Shown here: positions 18,618 through 27,524 of the stretch, in pieces
How positions within the stretch are numbered: the stretch's first letter is position 1
Layout of the letters: each line of letters begins with the position of its first letter
Origin: CAIKZJ01 sp041675325
GTDB lineage: Bacteria > Bacteroidota > Ignavibacteria > Tepidaquicellales > Tepidaquicellaceae
Length of the DNA: 64,000 nucleotides
NCBI GenBank assembly: GCA_041675325.1
Contig: JBAYUG010000001.1
Span: forward strand, 62,001 to 126,000
Reading direction: 5' to 3'
Program-made: the position numbers and the translations under genes
The notes under the pieces: model-generated
What the model saw: the letters and a program-made list of their open reading frames with translations, nothing else
Database searches by the model: none
Told to the model about the DNA's origin: nothing

Positions 18618-21218
18618 TTAAAGTTCGTCCTTGAGTTCCTTTAATAAATTAAGAGCTTCAAGGGGGGAAATTGTGTTAATATCGATATCTCTGAGTTTGT
18701 TTTTCAGGACAGTATCTTTTGTAACTTCAAAAAGACTTATCTGTATATCGTCTTTGTGTGTTTTACGGTACTTTTTATCTTCAAATGATTTCAGGATTTC
18801 CTTTGCCCGTTTAGTAACGGTTTCAGGAAGTCCTGCCATCTGAGCGACCTGAATTCCGTAGCTATGATCTGCGGTACCTTCGGTTATCTTTCTTAGGAAG
18901 ATAACCTTATCGCCGTATTCACGGACTTCGACACGGTAGTTTTTTATACGGTCGTAGTTTTCAGCGAGAGAATTTAGTTCATGGTAATGAGTTGCGAAGA
19001 GTGTCTTGGCACGAATGTTCGGGTTTTCATGAAGATATTCAGTTATAGCCCATGCAATTGAGATACCGTCATAAGTGCTTGTACCGCGTCCTATTTCATC
19101 GAGGAGAAGCAGACTTTTTCCTGTTGCATTATTAAGGATATTTGCGGCTTCATGCATTTCAACGAGAAACGTGCTTTCGCCTTTTGCTATGTTATCAGAT
19201 GCACCGACACGTGTAAAAATCTTATCCACGATTCCAATCTTAGCAGACTTAGCAGGAACAAAACATCCTATCTGTCCGAGTAAGACTATGAGTCCAGTCT
19301 GGCGCAGGTAGCTTGACTTGCCGCTCATGTTAGGACCAGTAAGAATAAGAATCTGGTTGTTTACTGTATCGACCTTAGTGTCGTTCGGTATGTACTTCTC
19401 CCCTGCCGAAAGGAGCTGCTCGATAACAGGGTGTCTGCCTTCAATTATTTCAAGTTCTTCGTTATTGTAGATTTCAGGCATTACATAGTTATACAATTCT
19501 GATACCTCGGCAAAGCTGATAAGGGTATCTACTGTTGCGATTAACAAAGCATTCTTCTGAACGCTGTCAGTAAATCTAAGAATAAACTCACGGAGCTGAA
19601 GGAAAATTTTATTCTCTATAGTAACTATTTTCTCTTCAGCGTTGAAGATTTTGTCTTCATAGACTTTAAGCTCTTCGGTTATAAACCTTTCATTGTTAAC
19701 GAGTGTCTGCTTACGAATGTACGAAGAGGGCACTTTATCAAGATTGGCTTTTGTAACATCGATATAATATCCGAATACCTTGTTGTAGTCAACTTTCAGG
19801 GAGCTGATACCTGTACTTTTACGTTCCTTACTCTGAAAATTTTCTATCCATGTTTTTCCGTTTATATGAATTTCCTTGATTTCATCGAGCTCCTTGTTGT
19901 AACCTTTATTTATCACACCGTAATTATCGCTGCCGGAAAGAAAATTTTCGTTTACTACAGTTTCAATTTCGTTTATGAGTTCATCGCATTCAATAAGAGC
20001 GTTTTTTAACGCTGCGATAGAATCAGACTTGAACCCTTCAAGAAGTTTTTTAATCGTAATAACATTCTTTAGAGATATTTTAAGCTGGACAATATCCCTT
20101 GGAACAGCTTTGCCGGTAGCTATTTTAGAGAGAAGACGCTCGAGGTCGGCGATAGATTTCAGGTTTTCAATAACAGATTTTCTTGATCCTTTATTATCAT
20201 AGAAATCCTTTACTGCATTGAGACGTTTTTCAATCTGCTCTTTTCGTTTAAGCGGACGCGAGACCCATTTCTTTAAAAGCCGGCCTCCCATAGAAGTCTG
20301 TGTTCTGTCGAGTATGGAAATAAGTGTACCTTCCCTGCCGCCTTCACTTATAGAAGTAGTGATTTCAAGATTGCGCTTTGTGGATGGGTCGAGAATAATA
20401 TAGTCTGTATAATTATACTTGTAAATCTTTTTAATATGCTCGAGCTTACTTTTTTGTGTTTCATTAAGGTAGTTCATAACACAGCCCGCTGCTATGATGC
20501 CTTCTTTCATATCGTCTATACCAAAACCTTTCAGCGATTGAGTACCGAACTGGTTAGTAAGCAGTTCATTTGCATAGTCGAGGTTAAACACCCAGTCATC
20601 AACTTTTGTGATGGTGAACTTTGGTGCTTCGCCGTCGTAAAGAGGACCGCTGTTTATGTTAAGGAGCTTTAATATGGTTTCCTTATTCTTTTTAGGAATA
20701 AGGATTTCCGCTGGATTAATTGTTTCAATTTGCTCGAGAAGATTTTTATTGAGCACTTCTGTAGCGGCATACTCCCCTGTTGAAACATCGCAGAAAGAGA
20801 GACCGCAAAGATTGTCTTTCAGATAAATTGCTGCAAGAAAATTGTTTGACTTATGGTTTAAAAGTTTATCGGAGAAGTTTGCACCCGGGGTGACAACTTC
20901 AACCACATCTCGTTTAACGATACCTTTGGCAAACTTAGGGTCTTCGAGCTGTTCGCACACAGCTACGCGGTATCCAGCTTTAACAAGTTTGGGAAGATAG
21001 TTATCGAGAGCATGATGCGGGAAGCCTGCAAGAGGAACGTCTGAGGCACCGCCGTTAGATCGTTTTGTAAGAGTGATACCGAGAACTTTTGAGGCAGTGA
21101 CAGCATCGTCCTCGAAGGTTTCAAAGAAATCACCCATACGGAACAATAGAATCATATCAGGATATTTTTCCTTAACCTGACGGTATTGCCTCATTAAAGG
21201 GGTTTCATTTTTCTTCAT
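18618..21218 (-). CDS. mutS: DNA mismatch repair protein MutS
   Basis: Recognises mismatches and signals repair with MutL. 866 residues, full length. The N-terminal mismatch-binding domain has FRMGDFFETFEDDA with the Phe-x-Glu-like element, and core and clamp domains occupy the middle. The C-terminal ATPase has Walker A GPNMSGKSS (about residue 630), LLLDEIGRGTSTYDG (Walker B/signature) and FATHYHEL. The ECF sigma gene lies 4 bp upstream on the same strand. Confidence 0.97.
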   Translation of the reverse strand: MKKNETPLMRQYRQVKEKYPDMILLFRMGDFFETFEDDAVTASKVLGITLTKRSNGGASDVPLAGFPHHALDNYLPKLVKAGYRVAVCEQLEDPKFAKGIVKRDVVEVVTPGANFSDKLLNHKSNNFLAAIYLKDNLCGLSFCDVSTGEYAATEVLNKNLLEQIETINPAEILIPKKNKETILKLLNINSGPLYDGEAPKFTITKVDDWVFNLDYANELLTNQFGTQSLKGFGIDDMKEGIIAAGCVMNYLNETQKSKLEHIKKIYKYNYTDYIILDPSTKRNLEITTSISEGGREGTLISILDRTQTSMGGRLLKKWVSRPLKRKEQIEKRLNAVKDFYDNKGSRKSVIENLKSIADLERLLSKIATGKAVPRDIVQLKISLKNVITIKKLLEGFKSDSIAALKNALIECDELINEIETVVNENFLSGSDNYGVINKGYNKELDEIKEIHINGKTWIENFQSKERKSTGISSLKVDYNKVFGYYIDVTKANLDKVPSSYIRKQTLVNNERFITEELKVYEDKIFNAEEKIVTIENKIFLQLREFILRFTDSVQKNALLIATVDTLISFAEVSELYNYVMPEIYNNEELEIIEGRHPVIEQLLSAGEKYIPNDTKVDTVNNQILILTGPNMSGKSSYLRQTGLIVLLGQIGCFVPAKSAKIGIVDKIFTRVGASDNIAKGESTFLVEMHEAANILNNATGKSLLLLDEIGRGTSTYDGISIAWAITEYLHENPNIRAKTLFATHYHELNSLAENYDRIKNYRVEVREYGDKVIFLRKITEGTADHSYGIQVAQMAGLPETVTKRAKEILKSFEDKKYRKTHKDDIQISLFEVTKDTVLKNKLRDIDINTISPLEALNLLKELKDEL

Positions 21219-21222
21219 TCGT

Positions 21223-21837
21223 TTAGAAATGATGAAGTTTATCTTTCAGGAATTTATTCAAAAGCTCGCGTCCCCTAAATATATGAGCCTTTACAGTGCC
21301 GAGCGGAAGATTAAGCTTCGAAGCAATCTCTTCGTATTCCATTTCTTCCTGATGTCTGAGAATAATGACAGACTTATATTTTTCGGGAAGACTGTTAATA
21401 GCGTCATGCAAGATTTTCTGCTTTTCACGTTCGAGAATTTCTCTATCGGGTTTATAATCATTATCAGGAATTTCAAACCTGAGGTCATCGTCTTCGCCGT
21501 CAATTTCCTTATCGATGGAGATCGTATTTAGTTTCTTTTTTCTAAGATAATCAATACAGTTATTAGAAGCTATTTTATAGAGCCATGTTGAGAAAGCAAA
21601 CTGGTGATCGAATTTATCGAGAGAATTAAATGCTTTAATAAAAGCTTCCTGTGCAAGGTCTTCAACGTCATCCTTGTTATAAATCATTCGGTTTATTAGG
21701 TTAGAGACAAGCCTGTAGTATTTCTTCATCAGGCGGTCGTAAGATGACTGATCACCTTTCAATGCACTTTGAATCAGGTCATAATCCTCAAGTTTTGAAG
21801 CACTTTTATTATTATATGTAGAATTATTTTCGTTCAT
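21223..21837 (-). CDS. ECF-type RNA polymerase sigma factor
   Basis: 204 residues. Region 2 has the FDRLMKKYYRLVSNLINRM and DVEDLAQEAFIKAFNSLDKF segments, with the WLYKIASNNCIDYLR promoter-melting part. Region 4 shows the helix-turn-helix YEEIASKLNLPLGTVKAHIFRGR. No anti-sigma gene is adjacent. It lies between an ABC ATPase gene (no gap) and mutS (4 bp), so it is probably part of their operon. Confidence 0.9.
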   Translation of the reverse strand: MNENNSTYNNKSASKLEDYDLIQSALKGDQSSYDRLMKKYYRLVSNLINRMIYNKDDVEDLAQEAFIKAFNSLDKFDHQFAFSTWLYKIASNNCIDYLRKKKLNTISIDKEIDGEDDDLRFEIPDNDYKPDREILEREKQKILHDAINSLPEKYKSVIILRHQEEMEYEEIASKLNLPLGTVKAHIFRGRELLNKFLKDKLHHF

Positions 21838-22494
21838 TTACTTCTGAACTTCCGCTTTATAGTTTTCTATTGAAATAATATCCCTGCAAAGTTTTGTATC
21901 ATCGGGTTCATTTGTTGCGAGAATAAGGATACCGTTTGCAGTGTGTTCTTCGGCAATTTTATAAACCAGGTCAATACCTTCGACATCAAGGTTAGTCCGC
22001 GGTTCATCCATTAGAAGAATTTTCGGGCTATTAATTATTGCGAAAGCAAGCTTTACGCGCTGCTTCATTCCCGATGAAAAATTCTTAACCTCATCATTCC
22101 TGCGGTTGTACAGATTTATCCTGTTAAGCAGGTGTTTCAGATGTTCCTTTTTATCGGATGCGGGACGGTCATTACATTTAAGGTCATAAAAGAATTCGAG
22201 GTTTTCAAGAGCCGTGAGTTCGTCATAAAGATTAAGATAAGGAGCAATCATTCCAAAGTAGAGATGAATTTTTTCAGGAGGGACATCACCGGAATCATCG
22301 CTAACGACAACTTTTCCTTTATTCGGTTTCATAAGGTTAGCAAGAACCTTGAGAAGGGTTGATTTGCCAGAGCCGTTTCGTCCGGTGACAGCGAGAGAAT
22401 CCCCTGATTTAAGGTCAAGGTTAACGTTTCTGAATATAACTTTATTCAGAAAGCTTTTCTCGAGATTAACTGTTTTAAGAAAAACTCCGGACAT
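21838..22494 (-). CDS. ABC transporter ATP-binding protein (CcmA-like)
   Basis: 218 residues, a single nucleotide-binding domain. Walker A is GRNGSGKST (38-46), the signature is FSSGMKQR, and Walker B is ILLMDEPRTNLD, where the usual T/F after DEP is R. Size and sequence resemble the CcmA haem-exporter ATPases and related small exporters, but no membrane partner lies next to it. Its stop is directly followed by the sigma-factor start. Confidence 0.8.
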   Translation of the reverse strand: MSGVFLKTVNLEKSFLNKVIFRNVNLDLKSGDSLAVTGRNGSGKSTLLKVLANLMKPNKGKVVVSDDSGDVPPEKIHLYFGMIAPYLNLYDELTALENLEFFYDLKCNDRPASDKKEHLKHLLNRINLYNRRNDEVKNFSSGMKQRVKLAFAIINSPKILLMDEPRTNLDVEGIDLVYKIAEEHTANGILILATNEPDDTKLCRDIISIENYKAEVQK

Positions 22495-22505
22495 AAGTAT
22501 GTGAT

Positions 22506-22991
22506 TTACTGAATGAAGCCAGACTGTTCGTGCACTCTCTGGTCGCGTCTTTTCTTTGCATGTTCAAACCTTCTTTTTTCCTCATCGGATTCGGGAATAA
22601 TTTCCGGAACAGGAATAGGTCTTCCCGACTCTCTGTCCACATTCACGAAGGTTAAATAAGCGCTGTTCGAATGAAAGACCTCACCGAACTTAATATTTTC
22701 AACTTCAACTTTAACTCCCACCTCCATAGAGGTTTTAAAAGCTCTGTTTACAGAGGCTTTAAGCCTAACGATATCTCCAAGCTTAATCGGCTTGTGAAAC
22801 TGAAGATTATCCACGGCAGCTGTAACAGCAATATTATTGCAGTGTCTGGAAGCAGCAAGTGCAGCTGCGATATCAATCCAGTGCATAAGTTTACCTCCCA
22901 GAAGATTACCAAGCATATTAGTATCGTTCGGCAGAACGAGTTCAACCATCTGAACCTGAGACTCTATCACAAATTTAGATTTCATCATCAT
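22506..22991 (-). CDS. Acyl-CoA thioesterase (hotdog fold, YciA/BACH type)
   Basis: 161 residues. Typical hotdog thioesterase pattern: LVLPNDTNMLGNLLGGKLMHWID with the catalytic Asn/Asp region, AALAASRHCNN, and LKASVNRAFKTSMEVGVKVEVE. A charged C-terminal tail (ESDEEKRRFEHAKKRRDQR) is common in this family. It hydrolyses acyl-CoA; chain-length preference cannot be read. Its start overlaps the bamD stop by 4 bp (ATGA), indicating translational coupling. Confidence 0.88.
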   Translation of the reverse strand: MMMKSKFVIESQVQMVELVLPNDTNMLGNLLGGKLMHWIDIAAALAASRHCNNIAVTAAVDNLQFHKPIKLGDIVRLKASVNRAFKTSMEVGVKVEVENIKFGEVFHSNSAYLTFVNVDRESGRPIPVPEIIPESDEEKRRFEHAKKRRDQRVHEQSGFIQ

Positions 22992-23743
22992 TTGGATAAT
23001 GTACTTTTAATTGATTTAACTTTCGGCAGAAAGGGGCTTTTAGGAAATCGTGTTTCAAAGCGCTCGATTTCGGATTTGGCATCTGCCGGTTTTTTCCTTA
23101 CAATAAGCATCTGGATTTTCCCATAAAGAGCATCATCAGCATAATCCGTATCAAAATATTCATTAACAACATTTTCATAATAAATTGTCGCAGCCCTGTA
23201 ATCGTCCATTGTTGCATAAAGTTCGGCTGACTTAAATTCCTTGTATGCAAGTTTGTTGCGCAACTCACGGATTTTCTTTTCGGCTTCAGGAGCGTTTTTA
23301 TCAGCGGGATAAAGCTCAAGAAAGTTTTTTAATTCCATAATAGCCTGATAAGTGTACGTCTGGTCAAGAGAATACTTCGGAGACATTCCATAATAGCACA
23401 ATGCAAGCTGATACCTTCCGTCAACAGCAAGTGAGCTTGTTGTGTAATTCTTCAAAAGATATTCGAATTCATAAGCTGCGAGAATATACTCTTCCTGTTT
23501 CAAATAGCTCATAGCCAGATAATACTGAACTTTATCACTGATGCTGGTGCCGGAGAATTTAACCTTCATAAGGGAAAAATCTTCAATGGCATCCAAATAA
23601 TCTTTGCTGTCGTAATTTTTCATTGCTACGGCAAAAGCCTTTTCGGGATCATCAATTTTGCTTATATCCGAGGTGCGTGAGCCGGAGCAGCCTGCTACAA
23701 AGTAAGACAGAAATACAACGGTTAATAAAAGATAATATTTCAT
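22988..23743 (-). CDS. bamD: Outer-membrane assembly lipoprotein BamD
   Basis: 251 residues from the ATG at 23743; a longer frame upstream adds 23 residues without a signal and was not used. The lipobox VAGC (Cys18) predicts a lipoprotein of the outer-membrane inner leaflet. TPR-type repeats fill the protein, with AYEFEYLLKNYTTSS, PEAEKKIRELRNKLAYKEF and YYENVVNEYFDTDYADDAL matching BamD/YfiO. It works with BamA to insert beta-barrel proteins. It overlaps the thioesterase start by 4 bp. Confidence 0.88.
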   Translation of the reverse strand: MKYYLLLTVVFLSYFVAGCSGSRTSDISKIDDPEKAFAVAMKNYDSKDYLDAIEDFSLMKVKFSGTSISDKVQYYLAMSYLKQEEYILAAYEFEYLLKNYTTSSLAVDGRYQLALCYYGMSPKYSLDQTYTYQAIMELKNFLELYPADKNAPEAEKKIRELRNKLAYKEFKSAELYATMDDYRAATIYYENVVNEYFDTDYADDALYGKIQMLIVRKKPADAKSEIERFETRFPKSPFLPKVKSIKSTLSK

Positions 23744-23756
23744 TAATATGTTAATT

Positions 23757-24383
23757 TTATTTGCTTCTGATTGTAAAAAATAATATTGCTGCAATAGCTG
23801 ATACAGCGACAATAATAACCGGAACGATAATCTTCTTCACAAACGGTTTATCCGGCAGTGCCGATTTCGTGAAGCTGTAATTGCTTTCCTGAATATAATC
23901 AAAGTATTCAGTTTTTACCTTATCCCTATAACTTTTCCGAACTGACTGCTGATCGTTACCGGAATTCAGCATAGAAAACATGAAAGCTGCGGACAAATCT
24001 CGCATAAACATCTCATCCCCGATAATCTTATCGGCTTTTGGTTCTGAATAAGCAACGGAAAACTTAACGCCGCTGAATATTATTTTATAGTCAAAACCGT
24101 CTTCTTTTTCATAGATAAAGTTATAAGAAGAGAATTTTTGTTTTATATTATTAAGCAGAAACTCAGCTTCCTCAGACTTTTCATCAATACTGATCTTAAA
24201 GATTTTCTCTTTGCCAAGAACCGTGACCACGTCCTGCAGCTCATCGAGACCATTCAGAGTAAGATCAGAGAACAGTGTAAAGTTATTTTTGGGCAAACTA
24301 CTAGTTTCAACTTGCGAATACGAATCCGCAATCAGAAAAAAGGTAAAGAACACCGTCAAAATGCCGATAATAGATTTTGCCAT
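23757..24383 (-). CDS. Hypothetical envelope protein
   Basis: 208 residues. It has an N-terminal signal peptide (about 1-23, cleavage after DSYS) and a C-terminal membrane helix (about 184-205) followed by RSK, so a periplasmic domain anchored at its C-terminus is likely. The domain has alternating strands (FKISIDEK, FDYKIIFSGVKFSVAY) and an ISIDEKSEEAEFLL segment. It was not recognised as a known family. It lies 13 bp upstream of bamD on the same strand, which suggests a link to envelope assembly by position only. Confidence 0.6.
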   Translation of the reverse strand: MAKSIIGILTVFFTFFLIADSYSQVETSSLPKNNFTLFSDLTLNGLDELQDVVTVLGKEKIFKISIDEKSEEAEFLLNNIKQKFSSYNFIYEKEDGFDYKIIFSGVKFSVAYSEPKADKIIGDEMFMRDLSAAFMFSMLNSGNDQQSVRKSYRDKVKTEYFDYIQESNYSFTKSALPDKPFVKKIIVPVIIVAVSAIAAILFFTIRSK

Positions 24384-24626
24384 AGTATATCTGCTAAAAA
24401 TGCAGATTATTCAACAACTTTACAGTATAAATAACAAATAAATTAACTTAAAGACAGTATAGTTACAATTCAAAAACTGTACAGAAAGGAGAAGTTTAAA
24501 GTTCTAGTATGTAAAAGGCTATTAGAATTTGAGGCTTATTTACTCTTTTGAGTAGGGTCAGAAAAATCTAACTGAAATTGTATGCTTATATAATCCTGCT
24601 ATTGCTATGGTGTTACCTGTTTATTT

Positions 24627-24932
24627 TTAAATATTTACATTCAGAGTAATAGGAGTGTTTAGGGCTTCAAAAATTTTCTTAATAGTACCAATGGTAACAT
24701 TTGAAGAACCATTTTCTAATTTTGATATCTGTGCTTTTTTAACCCCTATTTTATTTCCCAGCATTTCCTGGGTATAGTTATTTTTCAGACGGGTTTTTTT
24801 GATAAATTCACCTATCAGGTCAAGCTGCAAGCTGAATTCATAGACATTTCTGTTCTCTTCGCCAACCCTACCGACGAACTTATCCTTTACATCATCAAGG
24901 GAGTAAATCTTTATGTTATTTTTCTTTCTCAT
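24627..24932 (-). CDS. HigA-like antitoxin, XRE-type helix-turn-helix
   Basis: 101 residues. The HTH (about 40-90) is clear: IGEFIKKTRLKNNYTQEMLG, then KIGVKKAQISKLENG and SNVTIGTIKKIFEAL. Its start overlaps the toxin stop by 4 bp, the usual arrangement of toxin-first (higBA) operons. It would neutralise the toxin and repress the shared promoter. Confidence 0.85.
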   Translation of the reverse strand: MRKKNNIKIYSLDDVKDKFVGRVGEENRNVYEFSLQLDLIGEFIKKTRLKNNYTQEMLGNKIGVKKAQISKLENGSSNVTIGTIKKIFEALNTPITLNVNI

Positions 24933-25267
24933 TTTATATTAAAATATATTTTTCTTAGCTGTTCTGATTTATTAATCTCGGATGTAGGAACTTTTTCCTT
25001 TTTCTTTACAAAACCATTACTGGTGATTACTAAAATGTTCTCAGTATCGGATTTATCCCAAAACGCAAGAAGCCTATAGTTTATTGAACTGTACTCAGCT
25101 CTAAATTCCCATATATGATCAGTAAGTTTTTTGAACAATTTCGGGTCGTTTTGATACTTTGACTTATCAATATTATAAATGATTTTCTCAGCCGCTTTTT
25201 TGTTAATAGAAGCTAAAAACTCAACAGCACCCTCAAGAAACTCTACATTAAATTTTGCTTTAATCAT
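24929..25267 (-). CDS. HigB-like toxin (RelE/Gp49 superfamily)
   Basis: 112 residues from the ATG at 25267; a TTG four codons upstream is less likely. The pattern FLEGAVEFLASINKKAAEKIIYNI, FKKLTDHIWEFRAEY, YRLLAFWDK and LVITSNGFVKKKEKVP matches the phage-Gp49-like (DUF891) branch of RelE/ParE toxins, which cleave mRNA on the ribosome. It is paired with the HTH gene directly downstream. Confidence 0.85.
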   Translation of the reverse strand: MIKAKFNVEFLEGAVEFLASINKKAAEKIIYNIDKSKYQNDPKLFKKLTDHIWEFRAEYSSINYRLLAFWDKSDTENILVITSNGFVKKKEKVPTSEINKSEQLRKIYFNIK

Positions 25268-25401
25268 AAAGTAATACAATAGAAGTTAAAAAATGTTTCC
25301 ATAAAAGTAAACTCAGAATGTAATCATTTCTATCAGTCTAAAAAGTAGTGTAAATTAAAATGATATTGTATTTGAAAACCCGAATTAAAACAAAAATAAT
25401 T

Positions 25402-26301
25402 TTATTCCTTTTCCAGCACTATCTTAATTTTCTGAAGTTCGGTTTTATGTTCTTCGGAAACCCTTGGATATTCGAGATTCAGATTCTTTAGAGTATTAAC
25501 TATTATATCGGCAACAGCGGCACGTGAAAACCATTTTTTATCTGCCGGAATAATGTACCATGGCGCGTACTCTGTGCTGGTCTTGCTGAACATTTTTTCG
25601 TAGGCTTTCTGGTAATCATCCCAGTGTTCTCTTTCCTTAACATCTGATGCAGAGAACTTCCAGTTTTTATCTTCGTTGTTAATTCTTTCGAGAAATCTTT
25701 TCTTCTGTTCGTTTTTTGAAACGTTCAGAAAAAATTTCAATATGACTATTCCGTTGTTAACGAGGTACCTCTCAATATTATTAATATCCTCATAGCGCTT
25801 ATCCCAGAAATCATGATTGTACTCCTTTTCATGCAGATTCTGATACTGCAGCAATTCGGGATGGACTTTAACAACGAGAACCTCTTCATAGTATGAGCGG
25901 TTAAAGATACCAATCCTTCCTTTTTCGGGAACACACTTCATGCAGCGCCACATGTAATCATGGTCAAGCTCCTGATGGGTGGGAGACTTAAAGCTGTACA
26001 CTTCGCATCCTTGAGGATTGACTCCCGACATAACATGTTTAATAGTACCGTCTTTACCGGCAGCATCCATTGCCTGAAAGATTAAGAGAAGTCCGTATTT
26101 ATTGCTTGCATAAAGGACGTCCTGCAAATGTACCATTTCATTAATATCATCCTGAAGTTTTTGCTGAGCTTCTTCTTTCCCTTTGAATTTTCCCGTGAAA
26201 GAAGTGTCATAATCCTTAAGCTTAATTTCTTTCTTTTGCGGGGCGAGAAACCATTTAACATCCATAATTTTATGTTTTAGAACATTGTATTTAATCTGCA
26301 T
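25402..26301 (-). CDS. Polyphosphate kinase 2 (PPK2)
   Basis: 299 residues. Walker A is FQAMDAAGKDG (75-85), followed by IKHVMSGVNPQGCEVYSFK, the lid region GRIGIFNRSYYEEVLVVKVHPE, and a Walker-B-like VILKFFLNVSKNEQKKRF. It transfers phosphate between polyphosphate and nucleoside (di)phosphates. Size fits class I (diphosphate to triphosphate) enzymes, but class should be confirmed by phylogeny. An internal ATG at 26265 is an alternative start. It is divergent from bshA. Confidence 0.92.
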   Translation of the reverse strand: MQIKYNVLKHKIMDVKWFLAPQKKEIKLKDYDTSFTGKFKGKEEAQQKLQDDINEMVHLQDVLYASNKYGLLLIFQAMDAAGKDGTIKHVMSGVNPQGCEVYSFKSPTHQELDHDYMWRCMKCVPEKGRIGIFNRSYYEEVLVVKVHPELLQYQNLHEKEYNHDFWDKRYEDINNIERYLVNNGIVILKFFLNVSKNEQKKRFLERINNEDKNWKFSASDVKEREHWDDYQKAYEKMFSKTSTEYAPWYIIPADKKWFSRAAVADIIVNTLKNLNLEYPRVSEEHKTELQKIKIVLEKE

Positions 26302-26381
26302 AATAATTTCAATGTAAATCTTTTACATGTATTTTTTGTTTCAGTAATGTCGATATTACAATCTAACAAAGAACATTAGTC

Positions 26382-27524
26382 ATGAAAATCGGAATAACCT
26401 GTTATCCCACATACGGAGGAAGCGGAGTAGTTGCAACAGAACTCGGCAAGACTCTGGCACTCAAAGGACACGAAGTACATTTCATCTCTTACGCAATGCC
26501 GTCACGACTCAGCTCATTCATCGGAAATGTTTTCTATCACGAGGTTGAGATGTACAGCTATCCGCTGTTTGAATTCCCTCTTTATTCAATAGCTCTGACA
26601 AGCAAGATGGTTGAGGTAGTGCAGTTCAACGACCTTGACCTGATACATGCACACTATGCTATTCCTCACGCTACGAGCGCATTCCTTGCGAGAGAAATAC
26701 TCAAGAGCGAGAACAAAGACGGAAAGAACATTAAGGTGATAACAACGCTTCACGGAACCGATATAACTCTTGTCGGACTTGAGCCGAGCTTTCTTTCCAC
26801 GATGAAGTTCAGCATAGAGCAGTCGGACGGTGTTACAGCAGTATCGAAATTCCTGAAAGACAAAACCATTTCGAGTTACTCGATTGAGAAAGACATAGAA
26901 GTAATTCCAAATTTCATTGACACAGAAAAATATAAAAGAAAGTCAGATAAAGGCTCAGTCTGCTTTCGCGGCAATTTCGCAGGCATAGACGAAAAGATAC
27001 TGATACACGTATCGAACTTCAGGCCTGTGAAGAGAGTGCCTGATGTAATAAAAATATTTTCATTAGTAAGGAAGAGCATTAAAGCCAAATTGATACTCGT
27101 AGGCGACGGTCCCGAAAGAAGCGAATGCGAAAGACTTTGCAGAGAACTGGGTATAACAGAGCACGTCAAGTTTATGGGAAAGCAGGATTCACTGCCCGAA
27201 ATACTTTCTATAGCAGACCTGTTTATCATGCCTTCTCAGTCGGAGAGCTTTGGACTTTCAGCTCTTGAGGCGATGAGCTGTGAGGTACCTGTAATATCAT
27301 CTAGCGTAGGCGGTCTGCCTGAATTAAATCTTCACGGAAAGACGGGCTACATTGCAGAATTCGGCGACGTTGAAAGAATGGCAAAATATGCAGTAGACCT
27401 ACTTTCTAATGATAAGAAGTATCAGCTGTTTCAGAAGAATGCGAGAGAAAGAGCAGAGTTCTTTAATGAGAAAAAGATTATCGATGCGTACGAAAAGTTT
27501 TATGAAAAGATATTAGAGAAGTAA
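26382..27524 (+). CDS. bshA: N-acetyl-alpha-D-glucosaminyl L-malate synthase
   Basis: First step of bacillithiol synthesis: transfers GlcNAc from UDP-GlcNAc to L-malate. 380 residues, GT-B fold of family GT4. MKIGITCYPTYGGSGVVATELG at the start, VHFISYAMPSRL, HAHYAIPHATSAFLAREI, TTLHGTDITLVG and the C-terminal SQSESFGLSALEAMSCEVPVI (split here for brevity) are diagnostic of BshA. Its 3' end overlaps the convergent GT9 gene by 12 bp. Confidence 0.95.
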   Translation: MKIGITCYPTYGGSGVVATELGKTLALKGHEVHFISYAMPSRLSSFIGNVFYHEVEMYSYPLFEFPLYSIALTSKMVEVVQFNDLDLIHAHYAIPHATSAFLAREILKSENKDGKNIKVITTLHGTDITLVGLEPSFLSTMKFSIEQSDGVTAVSKFLKDKTISSYSIEKDIEVIPNFIDTEKYKRKSDKGSVCFRGNFAGIDEKILIHVSNFRPVKRVPDVIKIFSLVRKSIKAKLILVGDGPERSECERLCRELGITEHVKFMGKQDSLPEILSIADLFIMPSQSESFGLSALEAMSCEVPVISSSVGGLPELNLHGKTGYIAEFGDVERMAKYAVDLLSNDKKYQLFQKNARERAEFFNEKKIIDAYEKFYEKILEK

